Assembly: GCA_963772065.1 (NCBI GenBank)
Contig: CAVYVZ010000004.1
Span: 372,001 to 436,000, forward strand
Direction: 5' to 3'
DNA length: 64,000 bases
Source: CAVYVZ01 sp963772065
Lineage (GTDB): Bacteria > Acidobacteriota > Vicinamibacteria > Vicinamibacterales > UBA2999
Part shown: piece after piece, positions 54,111 to 63,620 of the stretch
Numbering within the stretch: the first letter of the stretch is position 1
Layout of the letters: each line of letters begins with the position of its first letter
Notes under the pieces: model-generated
What the model was told of the DNA's origin: nothing
Database searches by the model: none
Seen by the model: only the letters and a program-made list of their open reading frames with translations
Position numbers and translations under genes: made by a program

Positions 54111-55521
54111 CGCGGGACCACGCCGCGTCATCTGCGTCGACCTCGACGGCACGCTCATCGCGGGCGATCTGCTGTGGGAGTCGTTCCTCGATTTGCTCAA
54201 GCGGAAACCGCTGCGCGCGCTGCTGGCGCTTGGCGCGCTGGTCAAAGGAAAGGCGCATTTCAAGCGGACGGTGGCGGCGCAGTCCGGGGTCGACGCCACC
54301 AGGCTGCTCTTCCGCGAGGAGGTGCTTGCCGAGCTGAATGCCGTCAGAAGCCAGGGTACGTCCATCGTGCTGGCGACGGCTGCCGACGAGCTCCACGCCC
54401 GTGCAGTAGCCGACCACCTTGGCATCTTTGCCGACGTCCTCGCCAGCGACGGCGTGCGCAATCTCTCCGGCGCACACAAGGCGGCTCTCCTCTGCGAGCG
54501 TTACGGTGAGGGGTGCTTCGATTACTTCGGAAACGACTGGGCCGATGTGCCGGTCTGGCGAGTCGCCGCGCGAGCCGGGGCCGTCTGCGCCTCACCGCGG
54601 CTCGTGCAATACGTCGCGGCGGACCGGCCGCTCGCGCAAATCGGCCCGGCGCGGCCTCACCCGCTGCGCGCCCTCTTCACCGCGATGCGGCCTCACCAAT
54701 GGGTGAAGAACCTGCTGGTCTTCGTGCCGCTCATCGCCAGCCACAAGCTGACTCGCGTCGAGCTCTGGATGCCGACGACGCTGACCTTCGTGGCGTTCTG
54801 CCTGTGTGCGTCGGCCATCTACCTTCTGAACGATGTGCTCGACGTTCAGTCGGATCGCCGCCATCCGAGAAAGCGCAGCCGGCCGTTCGCGGCGGGGCAC
54901 CTGAGTATTCCCTCGGGTCTCGCGGCTTCTGTGGGCCTGTTGGTCGCGGGCCTTGGCCTCGCGGCGATCATTTCCGCGCAGGTCGCGCTCATCGCCCTTG
55001 GGTACGTGGCGGCGACGACCGCGTACTCGTTTTACGTGAAGCGCAAGCCGGTGGCGGACGTCTTCACGTTGACGGGCCTCTACGTCCTGCGCGTGTTCGC
55101 TGGCGGCGCGGCGAGCGGCATTCCGCCATCTTCGTGGCTCCTGGGATTCGCGCTCTTCTTCTTTCTGAGCCTCGCGTGGCTGAAGCGGTACGCCGAGGTG
55201 ACCACCACCGAGGGTTGGCTGGCGGGCCGCGGGTATCGGCACGAGGACGCCACCTGGATGCAGGGAATCGGCACCAGCGCCGGGTATATGGCGATCGTCG
55301 TCCTGGCCCTCTATCTCACGGCGCCCGACGTGGCGGTGCTGTACACACGGCCCCAGGTTCTCTGGCTGCTCTGTCCCCTGCTGCTCTTCTGGCTCACTCG
55401 AATGTGGCTTCGCGCCGGACGTGGTCTCGTGCACGACGATCCAGTCGTTGAGACCCTCAAGGACCGCCACGGTTACATCCTGCTTGCGGCGGCGGCGGTC
55501 ACGATGTTCGCTGCCGTCTAA
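54082..55521 (+). CDS. HAD phosphatase fused to UbiA-family prenyltransferase
   Basis: This 479-residue protein is a fusion. Residues ~15-180 are a HAD hydrolase (VICVDLDGTLIAGDLLWE, SIVLATAADELHA, DYFGNDWADVPVW). Residues ~200-479 are an eight-helix UbiA transferase: RPHQWVKNLLVFVPL, the first Asp motif YLLNDVLDVQSDRRHPRK and the second Asp region VFTLTGLYVLRVFAGG. The UbiA part resembles decaprenyl-phosphate phosphoribosyltransferase, and the HAD part could remove the 5-phosphate of the product. It may make an unusual lipid-linked sugar for the locus. Confidence 0.87.
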   Translation: MQPARTPDADAGPRRVICVDLDGTLIAGDLLWESFLDLLKRKPLRALLALGALVKGKAHFKRTVAAQSGVDATRLLFREEVLAELNAVRSQGTSIVLATAADELHARAVADHLGIFADVLASDGVRNLSGAHKAALLCERYGEGCFDYFGNDWADVPVWRVAARAGAVCASPRLVQYVAADRPLAQIGPARPHPLRALFTAMRPHQWVKNLLVFVPLIASHKLTRVELWMPTTLTFVAFCLCASAIYLLNDVLDVQSDRRHPRKRSRPFAAGHLSIPSGLAASVGLLVAGLGLAAIISAQVALIALGYVAATTAYSFYVKRKPVADVFTLTGLYVLRVFAGGAASGIPPSSWLLGFALFFFLSLAWLKRYAEVTTTEGWLAGRGYRHEDATWMQGIGTSAGYMAIVVLALYLTAPDVAVLYTRPQVLWLLCPLLLFWLTRMWLRAGRGLVHDDPVVETLKDRHGYILLAAAAVTMFAAV

Positions 55522-55574
55522 CGACCCTTTCACCTCTGCCGGCGTGTCGCGGCATCACCGTAAGTGCGTGATTC

Positions 55575-55593
55575 GGCAGGACATTAGTCTGCC
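55575..55593 (+). terminator. Small hairpin in the 55522-55678 gap
   Basis: GGCAGGAC and GTCTGCC pair with one bulge around ATTA. The gap also holds a run of nine C (about 55619-55627) and probably the promoter of the next operon, although I cannot identify one. Confidence 0.3.
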
Positions 55594-55678
55594 TCGGGGC
55601 TGACAACTCCGGCACCGGCCCCCCCCCGCGCACTCCGTCCGTGGATCGTCCATTGCTTCGTTCCTCCCGAAAGCATTC

Positions 55679-57361
55679 ATGCGCATAGTGGCATTCCGCC
55701 GCCTGTGGGGGATCAACCTCGCTGCCGCACTGATCGGCGTGTTCGTGGCGATCGGGTGGATCAATGTCGCCGGCGGCCCCCACCTCGCTGGTCTCGGGCG
55801 CGTGCGGCCCGCGTATCTCCTCCTGATGCTCGCGCTGACGGCGGGCTGCGTCGGCGTGCGATTTATCCGCTGGCAGTTCCTGATGCGGCATGCGGGCGTC
55901 CGGCTCACGGAACGTCCGAGCCTGCAGATCTACCTCGCCTCGCTCGTCGGGACGGCAACGCCCGCGTACGTCGGCGAAGCGGTCCGCGCCGTGTGGATTC
56001 GGCAGCGCTTCGGTGTTCCGGCCCGAACCACCATCACGGTGCTCGTCTTCGAACGGCTCCTCGATGTGCTCGCCCTGGCGCTCCTCGCGGGCGTGGGCGC
56101 TGCCACGTGGTGGATGCGCGGGCTGATGGTCGTCGTCGCGGCGGGGGCACTGCTTGGCGGCGCCGCCTTCTGTGCGGTCATTCGCGCGACGGGCGCGCCC
56201 GACTCGATTCTCGCCGCCGTGCGACGCCGCGACATCGTGACCGACAGCCTCCTCTTGTCGCTCGCGGCCTGGACGCTGGCCGCGATGCAGATTGCGGTTG
56301 CCGCGTGGAGCCTTGATCTCCCCATGTCCCCCATCGCCGGCATCGGTGTGTTCGCCTCCGCGCTGTTGCTTGGCGGCTTCAGCTTGATGCCGGCCGGCAT
56401 CGGCGCCACGGGCAGCGCCGCCATCGTCCAGCTTCTCGGGATGAACCTCTCCGCGTCCGACGCGGTGCTGGTCGTGTTCATCGTGCGAGTGGTGACGACA
56501 GGGATCTCGCTGGCCATCGGCGCCGCGTGCATGCTGGCGCTCCTGCGGCGCGCGGAACCGTCCATCGCTCCGGATGCCGGCGCACACTTCGACGAAATTG
56601 CCGTTCAATATGGCGACCAGTTCAAGCCGCACGTGTGGAACCACCTTCTCGAACGCAAGGTGCGCCTGATCGCAGAGGCCCTGCCGCCCGACGTCGCCGC
56701 GGGGCGCGGCCTCGATCTCGGCTGTGGACTCGGCGAGCAATGTCTCGAGCTGGCGAAGCGCGGATTTCGCGTGTTCGGGATGGACGTTTCGCAGCGCCTC
56801 GCCGAACAGGCGCGGCGATCGGGAGTCGTGGTGACAGCCGGCAGCGCTCTGACCCTGCCGTTCCGCGACGGCAGCCTCGACTTCGTGTATGCCGTGGGCG
56901 TGCTGCACCATCTTCCCGATCGCGCCGCGCAGCGTGCCGCGTACCTCGAGGTCTGCCGTGTGCTGAAGCCGGGCGGCCGGTTCATCGTGCACGAGACGAA
57001 CACACGCAATCCACTGTTCCGCTTCTACATGGGGTACGTGTTCCCGCTGCTCAAGAAGATTGATGAAGGCACGGAGTGGTGGATCCAACCGTGGCAGTTC
57101 CACACGATCGCCGGCCTGAAACCGATCGAGATCCGGTTCTTCACGTTTCTGCCGGACTTCATCCCCGCCTGGATGATGAAGCCGTGCCTGGCCATAGACC
57201 GGTGGCTCGAGCGCAGCCGCTTCCGTTCGTACGCGGTGCATTACGTCGCCGTGATGGAGCGGGACGCCGCGTGGTCTGCCGCGTTGGCGCCCGACGCGGC
57301 AGCGAAGCAGTTCGCGCTTAGCGCGGGCGCTGGGTTCTCCGCGGTCAACGTCGCTCGATGA
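55679..57361 (+). CDS. Flippase-like (LPG synthase TM) domain fused to methyltransferase
   Basis: This 560-residue fusion begins with a membrane domain (~1-295) of the lysylphosphatidylglycerol synthase TM/UPF0104 type: VGVRFIRWQFLMRHAGV, YLASLVGTATPAYVGEAVRAVW, VFERLLDVLAL and MPAGIGATGSAAIVQLL. A cytoplasmic class I methyltransferase follows (~310-560): GRGLDLGCGLGEQCLELAKRG, FGMDVSQRLAEQAR, FVYAVGVLHHLPD and VLKPGGRFIVHETN. The first domain may move or bind a lipid-linked glycan that the second methylates. Both parts look complete, and no stop or frame change separates them. Confidence 0.85.
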   Translation: MRIVAFRRLWGINLAAALIGVFVAIGWINVAGGPHLAGLGRVRPAYLLLMLALTAGCVGVRFIRWQFLMRHAGVRLTERPSLQIYLASLVGTATPAYVGEAVRAVWIRQRFGVPARTTITVLVFERLLDVLALALLAGVGAATWWMRGLMVVVAAGALLGGAAFCAVIRATGAPDSILAAVRRRDIVTDSLLLSLAAWTLAAMQIAVAAWSLDLPMSPIAGIGVFASALLLGGFSLMPAGIGATGSAAIVQLLGMNLSASDAVLVVFIVRVVTTGISLAIGAACMLALLRRAEPSIAPDAGAHFDEIAVQYGDQFKPHVWNHLLERKVRLIAEALPPDVAAGRGLDLGCGLGEQCLELAKRGFRVFGMDVSQRLAEQARRSGVVVTAGSALTLPFRDGSLDFVYAVGVLHHLPDRAAQRAAYLEVCRVLKPGGRFIVHETNTRNPLFRFYMGYVFPLLKKIDEGTEWWIQPWQFHTIAGLKPIEIRFFTFLPDFIPAWMMKPCLAIDRWLERSRFRSYAVHYVAVMERDAAWSAALAPDAAAKQFALSAGAGFSAVNVAR

Positions 57362-58990
57362 GCAACATCGTTCGCTGGATCGACGATCACGCCATCACCC
57401 TGCTCGCGGTCATCGTCGTGCTCGCCGCGGCCGTGCGCGCCTATGGCTTCCGCGGGTACTCCGGACTGGATGACGCTGAGTACGCACGCTTCGCCTACCT
57501 GCTGGCGAACCGGATGCCGTTCCCGTCGGACTATACCGGCCCGGCCGTATTCCCGCTGCGGATAGGCGTCATCGCGCCCACCGCGCTCTTCTACCAGGCA
57601 TTCGGCGTCAGTGAATGGGCGACGGTCCTGTATCCGTTTGCGATCTCGCTTGCGGGCATCGTCCTCGTGTACTGGTGCGCGTCGCTGTTCTTCGAATCCG
57701 GCGCCGGTGTGCTTGCAGCGGGGCTGCTGGCGTTCTTCATCTGGGACATCGACAGCGCGACCCGTCTGCTGCCGGACCTTCCGGCGGCGTTCTTCGCGAC
57801 GGCCGGCGTGGCGGTGATCGCATGGGCCGGGAAGCGCGCGCCGATGCAACCGAGCGCGTCGCTCTTCGCCGGTATTGCTGCCGGTCTCGCCTTCGGTCTG
57901 TCGTGGCTGTCGAAGGAAACGGTCGCGTATCTCGTCCCGTTCTGCGCCGTCTGGTTGGCGCTCACCGTGCGTCGCGATGGTCGGTCGGCAATGATCGTGT
58001 GGATCGGCGTCGCGCTCGGCGCGGCATCGATTCTGTTCGCAGAGTCGATCGTTTACTTCATCAGCGCCGGCGATCCGTTGTTCCGCGTGCATGAAATGGA
58101 GCGGAACTATCGCCAGTGGCCGAATGGATTCTTCACGGAGGGGAGCGACTTCGGCTGGGCGCCGGGACGGGATTACCGCGCCGCGCTGATTGACCGGTTG
58201 TTCGTCAGCGGCCCCGCTCGCCTCCTGTTTGAAGCGTCGTTCTACAGCCTGCCGGCGATCGGTCTTGCCGCAGCGGGCGCCGCCTTGATTCGCGGCCGGC
58301 GTGAGTATCTGGTTCCCGCGCTGTGGCTCGGATCGCTCGTCCTCATGTTCAATTTCTTTTCGAGCTCGACGACGTCTGTACATTCCGCTCGCACTGTTTC
58401 ACCGCTATCTCTACCTGCTGTTTTTCCCGTCGATCGTGCTCACAGCCGGGTTTCTGTGGCACGTCCTCGCGTCCGTTCGCCAGCCGAACGTGCGGATGGG
58501 GGGTGAGCGCGCGGCAGCAGCTGCCGCAATCGCAATCATCTGCTGGCACGCCGCACCTGCGCTGTATTTCGGCGTGATCGCGCGATCGTCCCAGTGGACG
58601 GCGGAAGTTCGCGCGCTGGACGAGCAGGTGACGCCGACGACGACGCTGTACGCGGATGCGCTCAGCCTTCGGGCGTTCGAATTCCTCGACCGATACCCAC
58701 CCACGACGCGCTGGGTCGAGTTCGACGACATCACATCGGAGCGGCAGATGGCGCCTGGCAGCGTGGTGATCGTCAACACGCGGTACTTGGAGTGGCTGGA
58801 TCGCAACGCCGGCATGTGGGTGAACTGGCCCGCTCCGGGCGCGACGAATCTCTCGGGCTATCGTCAACATTCGTTTTACAAACAGCCACCCGCCTCGTGG
58901 CGGCTGATCTGGCACAACGAGAACGCGCGCGTGTACCGCATCGACGCTTCGTCGTCGAACCTGGCTGCCGCTGCGCACAAGGCATCATGA
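57358..58990 (+). CDS. Glycosyltransferase family 39-like membrane protein (frameshifted)
   Basis: This ~543-residue polytopic membrane protein has the GT39/ArnT layout: an N-terminal helix, the first-loop acidic motif GYSGLDDAEYARFAYLLANR, many helices (FAISLAGIVLVYWCASLFF, GLAFGLSWLSKETVAYLVPF) and a C-terminal periplasmic part. The frame breaks at GTAC 58378-58381; removing one base gives STTSYIPLALFHRYLYLLFFPS. Such enzymes move a sugar from a polyprenyl phosphate to a periplasmic acceptor. It overlaps its neighbours by ATGA. Confidence 0.82.
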
Positions 58991-60225
58991 GCGCTGTCAC
59001 CACGGTCGTCGAGCAAGCCAGGCACTATCTGTCGCTGGCCAACACAGACCTCGCGAAGGCGTATCTCACACTTCCACGAGCGCAGGTGCCTTCATCCGAA
59101 GAATCGCTGGGTGCCGCCATCGCATGGATCTGCCGCGCTCAGGATGCGTCGGGGGATGGCGGCGTCGCGAGAAGCTATTCGATTGCCTATCACCGCTTCT
59201 TCAAGCGCCGGGGCTGGCTGCCCTCGTATCCGGAAACGACGGGCTACATCATTCCAACGTTGTTCGACTATGCGAAGCGGGTCGGCCGCGACGATCTCTT
59301 CGCCCGTGCCGTCCGCATGGCGGACTGGGAGTCGAAGATCCAGATGCCGAACGGCGCGGTCATGGGCGGAACCGTCGACGCGCCTGCGGCGCCGGCGATA
59401 TTCAACACCGGGCAGGTGCTCTTCGGTTGGGTGCGCGCGTTTCAGGAAACCGGCCAGCAGCGGTATCTCGACTCCGCCGTCCGCGCCGGCGATTTTCTCC
59501 TGTCGGCGCAGGACGCCGACGGCGCGTGGCGCAAGAGCCTTGGGCACTTCGCGTCCGCCGAGCTTGCGTCCTACACATACAACACGCGCTCGGCCTGGGC
59601 GCTCCTCCTGCTGGCCGAAGCCGTGGCAGACCGCAAGTATCGCGACGCCGCCGTTCGCAACGTCGACTTCGCTCTGACCGAACAGCTGCCGAACGGATGG
59701 CTCAGGAACAACTGCCTGTGGGATCCGGTTCGACCGCTCTTGCACACGATCGCCTACGCGCTGCGCGGCATCCTCGAAGTCGGCTTGGCGCTGCAGAACG
59801 AGACGTATGTCGCCGCTGTTCGGAAAGCGGCGGATGCGCTCCTGCTCCAACAGCGCGAGGACGGAAGCCTGGCGGGACGCTTCACGAGCGACTGGGAGCC
59901 GGCGGTGACCTTCAGCTGCCTGACCGGAAACGTGCAGATGGGGACCGTCTGGGCTGGTCTGTACCGCCGGACGGGGGACGACAAGTACCTGCGGGCACTC
60001 TCGAAAGCGAATCGGTTCACCCGGTCGGTGCAGCTGCTCGGTACCGGGAACGCTGGCCTCGACGGGGGCGTGAGCGGCGCATTTCCGCTGCACGGCCGCT
60101 ACGGCCGGTTCGAGGTGCTCAACTGGGCGGTGAAGTTCTTCGCCGATTCACTGATGATGGAGGCCGATATTGCGACCGGGTCGGCAGGCGCGGCACGTCC
60201 GCAGATGGCAGGGGTTCTCAGGTGA
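58987..60225 (+). CDS. Alpha/alpha-barrel protein with cyclase/epimerase-like repeats
   Basis: This 412-residue protein consists of repeated helical pairs with QD-x-DGAW-type turns: WICRAQDASGDGGVARSYS, FLLSAQDADGAWRKSL, ALTEQLPNGWLRNN and LLQQREDGSLAGRF. The fold resembles terpene-cyclase barrels, LanC and glucuronyl C5-epimerase-type proteins. There is no signal peptide. The enzyme activity cannot be assigned; acting on a glycan seems likely from context between a GT39-type transferase and a flippase. Confidence 0.6.
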   Translation: MSAVTTVVEQARHYLSLANTDLAKAYLTLPRAQVPSSEESLGAAIAWICRAQDASGDGGVARSYSIAYHRFFKRRGWLPSYPETTGYIIPTLFDYAKRVGRDDLFARAVRMADWESKIQMPNGAVMGGTVDAPAAPAIFNTGQVLFGWVRAFQETGQQRYLDSAVRAGDFLLSAQDADGAWRKSLGHFASAELASYTYNTRSAWALLLLAEAVADRKYRDAAVRNVDFALTEQLPNGWLRNNCLWDPVRPLLHTIAYALRGILEVGLALQNETYVAAVRKAADALLLQQREDGSLAGRFTSDWEPAVTFSCLTGNVQMGTVWAGLYRRTGDDKYLRALSKANRFTRSVQLLGTGNAGLDGGVSGAFPLHGRYGRFEVLNWAVKFFADSLMMEADIATGSAGAARPQMAGVLR

Positions 60226-61710
60226 ACGGCCCTGGCGCGGCGCTGCCCGCGAGCCCTGCTGGAACGGCGCCTACGGGCGCGGCGTTTAGACGCACGGTCG
60301 TTCGGGGATTCCTTTGGCTCGGCACGAGTGCATTCGTCGGTCAGTTCGTCTCATGGCTGTCGACGATACTCGTGATTCGTTTGCTGTCGCCGTCGGACTA
60401 CGGACTGATGGCGACGACCACTGTATTCACCTCCTTCGTCGCGATGCTGGGAGAGCTCGGATTCGGCGCCGCGCTGATCCAGGCCACCGATCTGACCGAG
60501 CGCGATATTCGGCAGGTTTTCGGCTGGGTCATCATCACCAGTTTGCTCGCGTGGGCCGCATGCCATGCCGCTGCGCCGTTCATCGCCGCGTTCTACGGAC
60601 AACGCGAGCTCGTCGGCCTGATCAGAGTCATGTCGTTCACGTTCCTGATCCTCATGCTCTACGTCGTACCGCAGGGTCTGAACGCGCGCGAAATGAACTT
60701 CAAGCTGAAGGCGCATGTGGAGTTTTTCTCGCAGCTGTTCGGCGCGCTCGCCACGTTGATCCTGGCCGTCAACGGGATGCGTGTCTGGTCGCTGGTTGGC
60801 GGCGCCATGGCGCTGCAGATCGTGAAAGCCATCGGCTATAACCGCGCATATCCGCGCTTCTTCGCCCCCCTCTTCGCGCTGAGCGGTTCGGGCCGGATGT
60901 TCAGGTACGGACTTTCCACCACCGGCGAGCGGTTGCTGAGTTTCGCGTTTACCTACGCAGACATCGTCATCGTCGGCAGGTTTCTCGGCACCTCGGTTCT
61001 TGGAATTTACTCCGTGGCCCTGTCGCTCGCCTCGACTCCGATGTCTAAGGTCCTGCCAATCGTGACGCAAGTCTCGTTCACTTCGGTACGCGCGAATCCA
61101 GAACGACCCCGAACGGCTGCAGCGAAACGTGCTCCGCGCCGCGCGAGTGATCGCGTTCGTCGGGTTCCCCGTCTTCTTTGGAATGGCGGCCGTTGCGCCG
61201 GTAGGGATCCCGCTCATCCTCGGCGACCATTGGAAGCCGGCCGTACTGCCATTCCAGCTGCTCTGTCTCACGCTGCCGTTGAAGGCCCTCTGGCCTATTC
61301 TCTCGCCCGCGGTGGCAGCGATCGGCCGACCGAATGTCAACCTCGCGACAATCGCAGTCATGGCCACGTCAATGACCCTTGCCATTCTGATCGGCGTACG
61401 AGATGGGCTCATCGGCGTATGCGTCGCATGGGTGACTGTCTACCCGCTCGTCTTCGTGATGACAACGGCTCATCGGCTGCGGGCCCTCGGCGTCTCGGTC
61501 CGGCACTACTTTGCCGAGCTCCGCTTCCCGTTCTTCGCCAGCGCCCTGATGCTGGGAACGATTTATCTGTTGAGCCTCGTGCGCGTGGCACCGCGGCCGC
61601 TCTACTCCCTGCTGGGCATCGTCGCGTGCGGAGCAATCGTCTATGGCGGTTTGGTGCTGCTCTTCAAGCGGCAGGATTACGCCGACCTCAGGAACCTTCT
61701 GCAACCTTGA
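60222..61710 (+). CDS. Oligosaccharide flippase, Wzx/MOP family (frameshifted)
   Basis: This ~495-residue polytopic protein starts at a GTG. The N-terminal half has typical Wzx segments: RGFLWLGTSAFVGQFVSWLS, VIRLLSPSDYGLMATTTVF, FGAALIQATDLTERDIRQVF and ADIVIVGRFLGTSVLGIYSV. The C-terminal half begins VLRAARVIAFVGFPVFFGMA and continues VGIPLILGDHWKPAVLPFQLL. The frame breaks at GTAC 61086-61089; dropping one G gives VSFTSYARIQNDPERLQRN. It moves lipid-linked oligosaccharide across the inner membrane. Confidence 0.88.
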
Positions 61711-63620
61711 TTCCCTCGTGCCGCTCGCAGAGCCCGTTGAGAGCGGCGTGGCTGTTCTGCGCGCTTCTCCTGATTCTGCTCGCAACGCTTCCACCGCAGC
61801 CTGAAATGACCGGCGCGGGCTTCTTCCGATCACTTCTGCCCCACAATCTGAAATGGGGTGACGCCGCTCAGAACCTTCTCCTGTATTGTCCACTCGGTGT
61901 GATCCTCGGCGTACGCGGTGCGCCGGTGCGGACGATCGTGGGCGTCTCCGCCGGGCTGTCGCTGGCAACCGAGCTGCTTCAGTACGCGATTCCCGGTCGC
62001 AATCCGACCGCGCGCGATGTTGTCGTCAACGTCCTCGGCGCGCTCGTCGGCTATTCGGCTCTGCGATCGTCACGCAGCGGAACGCATCTCGTGAGGGCGC
62101 TCGTTGCCTGCGAACGCTGGCTCGCCAACGCTCGAAATCCCAATCCGCGCCGCGCATCGTTGTTCAGTGTCGGATGGGCAGCGGCATTCGCCACGGTGCT
62201 CGGGATTACAGCAGCTCTGCTTCGGCCGGCGCCGCTGCCCGTCGGCGGTCTCGCGGTTGCCAGCCCATTCCTGGATCGCACCACGGGCCCCCTCCGCATT
62301 GGCAGTAATGGAGCACGAGGCGGATACTTCAGGGGAACGATAGACGAAGTGCGCATCTATTCGACCGCGCGCACGCAAGCACAGATCGCGGAAGACATGC
62401 TGTTGAAGGGTGGCGGTTTGAGGGCCCCTGTCGATCCCGAATTAATCGCCGCGTACGGATTCAATTCGACCGCCGGCGGCGTTGCCCGCGACGATACTGG
62501 ACACGGACACGATGGCGTCCTGTCAGCAGCCATATGGACGCCGGACGGGCGGCTCGGCGGCGCGCTGACGTTCGACGGCATCGCCAGCGAGGTGACCATA
62601 CCGACCGCGGCGGCGCTCAACCTTGACAAGGCGCTGACGCTGGCAGCGTGGGTGCTACCTTCTGGACAACCCCCGAACGACGCAACGGTGATTGGCCGGT
62701 CCGACGACGTCTATTATCTGCGTGCGAGCTCGAACCAGCTCCCGTTCAAGGCGATGGCCGGCGGGCGGTTCGGGGCGATGCCACGGTTCGCGCTTCTTGC
62801 CGAGCCATTTCGTTCGGACGACTGGACCCACCTTGCGATGACCTTCGACGGGCAGTTGATTCGCTTGTACGTCAATGGAATGTTGTTGTCGACTCGGGTT
62901 CACTGGTCCCCGCATCGTCCCGAGCGCGCCTCCCTGAACGGCGTGGAGCTCACGTCGGGTCTGGTTCCGGATGCGGCTGCCGTCCGGACCGCGCTGATGA
63001 GTACGGTTACGCTCGAAGCGACGCTCGTCTGCGGCGCCCTGGACGACAGACCGGCACCTGCGTTCCTCATCGCTGGCTTGCAAAGCAGCGAACCACTGGC
63101 GCTCGTCGCTTCGGGAAGCGACCTATTCATCAGGCCGCTCGCCTGGCCAGGACGACTGGGTCTGGCATCGCCGGCTACGCGCGTCAGGGGCGCCTTGAAT
63201 AGATGCGAGCCAAGCCGTCGACTCCCGCTCACCATTGCGGGGCCGCTTCAGAATCCTCGCGTAACGCATGGCGACGATGCCCTACGGGTCACCACGCCGG
63301 GCCTCGGGTCCGGATGGGCATTTCTGATCCATGCCGATTTGCTGCCGGATTGGGTGGAGGTCATGGCAACGGCGGTTTGGCTGGCACTGCTCGCGATGCC
63401 GATCGGAATGTGGGCGCGCTGGACCTTCATCGGCGCCGCCGGCCTCGCTCTGGTTATCATGACGCTCCTCTACGTCCCGGACCTTTTTCACGTCCGAAGC
63501 CTGTACGCTCATGAGGTGGCCGCGCTGATGATTGGCAGTAGTCTGGGAATCGTCGCCCGTGCCACCAGCCGTCGAGCGATCGGACCACCGGGCGACTTCG
63601 CCCGAAGTGGGACTGCGTGA
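61707..63620 (+). CDS. VanZ-like membrane domain fused to LamG lectin domain
   Basis: This 637-residue protein starts at the TTG overlapping the flippase stop. Residues ~10-125 form a VanZ-like four-helix membrane domain (LFCALLLILLATLP, WGDAAQNLLLYCPLGVILG, LSLATELLQYAIPGRNPTARD). After one more helix, residues ~190-420 form a concanavalin/LamG domain (GTIDEVRIYSTARTQAQIAED, LIAAYGFNSTAGG, WVLPSGQ, DDWTHLAMTFDGQLIRLYVNG). Further beta sequence and two or three C-terminal helices follow. A surface glycan-binding membrane protein is likely. No stop separates the parts. Confidence 0.82.
   Translation: MIPSCRSQSPLRAAWLFCALLLILLATLPPQPEMTGAGFFRSLLPHNLKWGDAAQNLLLYCPLGVILGVRGAPVRTIVGVSAGLSLATELLQYAIPGRNPTARDVVVNVLGALVGYSALRSSRSGTHLVRALVACERWLANARNPNPRRASLFSVGWAAAFATVLGITAALLRPAPLPVGGLAVASPFLDRTTGPLRIGSNGARGGYFRGTIDEVRIYSTARTQAQIAEDMLLKGGGLRAPVDPELIAAYGFNSTAGGVARDDTGHGHDGVLSAAIWTPDGRLGGALTFDGIASEVTIPTAAALNLDKALTLAAWVLPSGQPPNDATVIGRSDDVYYLRASSNQLPFKAMAGGRFGAMPRFALLAEPFRSDDWTHLAMTFDGQLIRLYVNGMLLSTRVHWSPHRPERASLNGVELTSGLVPDAAAVRTALMSTVTLEATLVCGALDDRPAPAFLIAGLQSSEPLALVASGSDLFIRPLAWPGRLGLASPATRVRGALNRCEPSRRLPLTIAGPLQNPRVTHGDDALRVTTPGLGSGWAFLIHADLLPDWVEVMATAVWLALLAMPIGMWARWTFIGAAGLALVIMTLLYVPDLFHVRSLYAHEVAALMIGSSLGIVARATSRRAIGPPGDFARSGTA

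Noticed and set aside
9426..61089. Genuine pseudogene decay or phase variation as the cause of the frame breaks
   Set aside because: All twelve are explained by one extra base, ten lie on GTAC, no other lesions are seen in these genes, and gene overlaps around them are intact.
59124..63620. A 1498-residue open frame
   Set aside because: It joins antiphase sequence of the alpha/alpha-barrel gene, the first half of the flippase and the VanZ-LamG gene. The three true genes have their own starts and overlaps.
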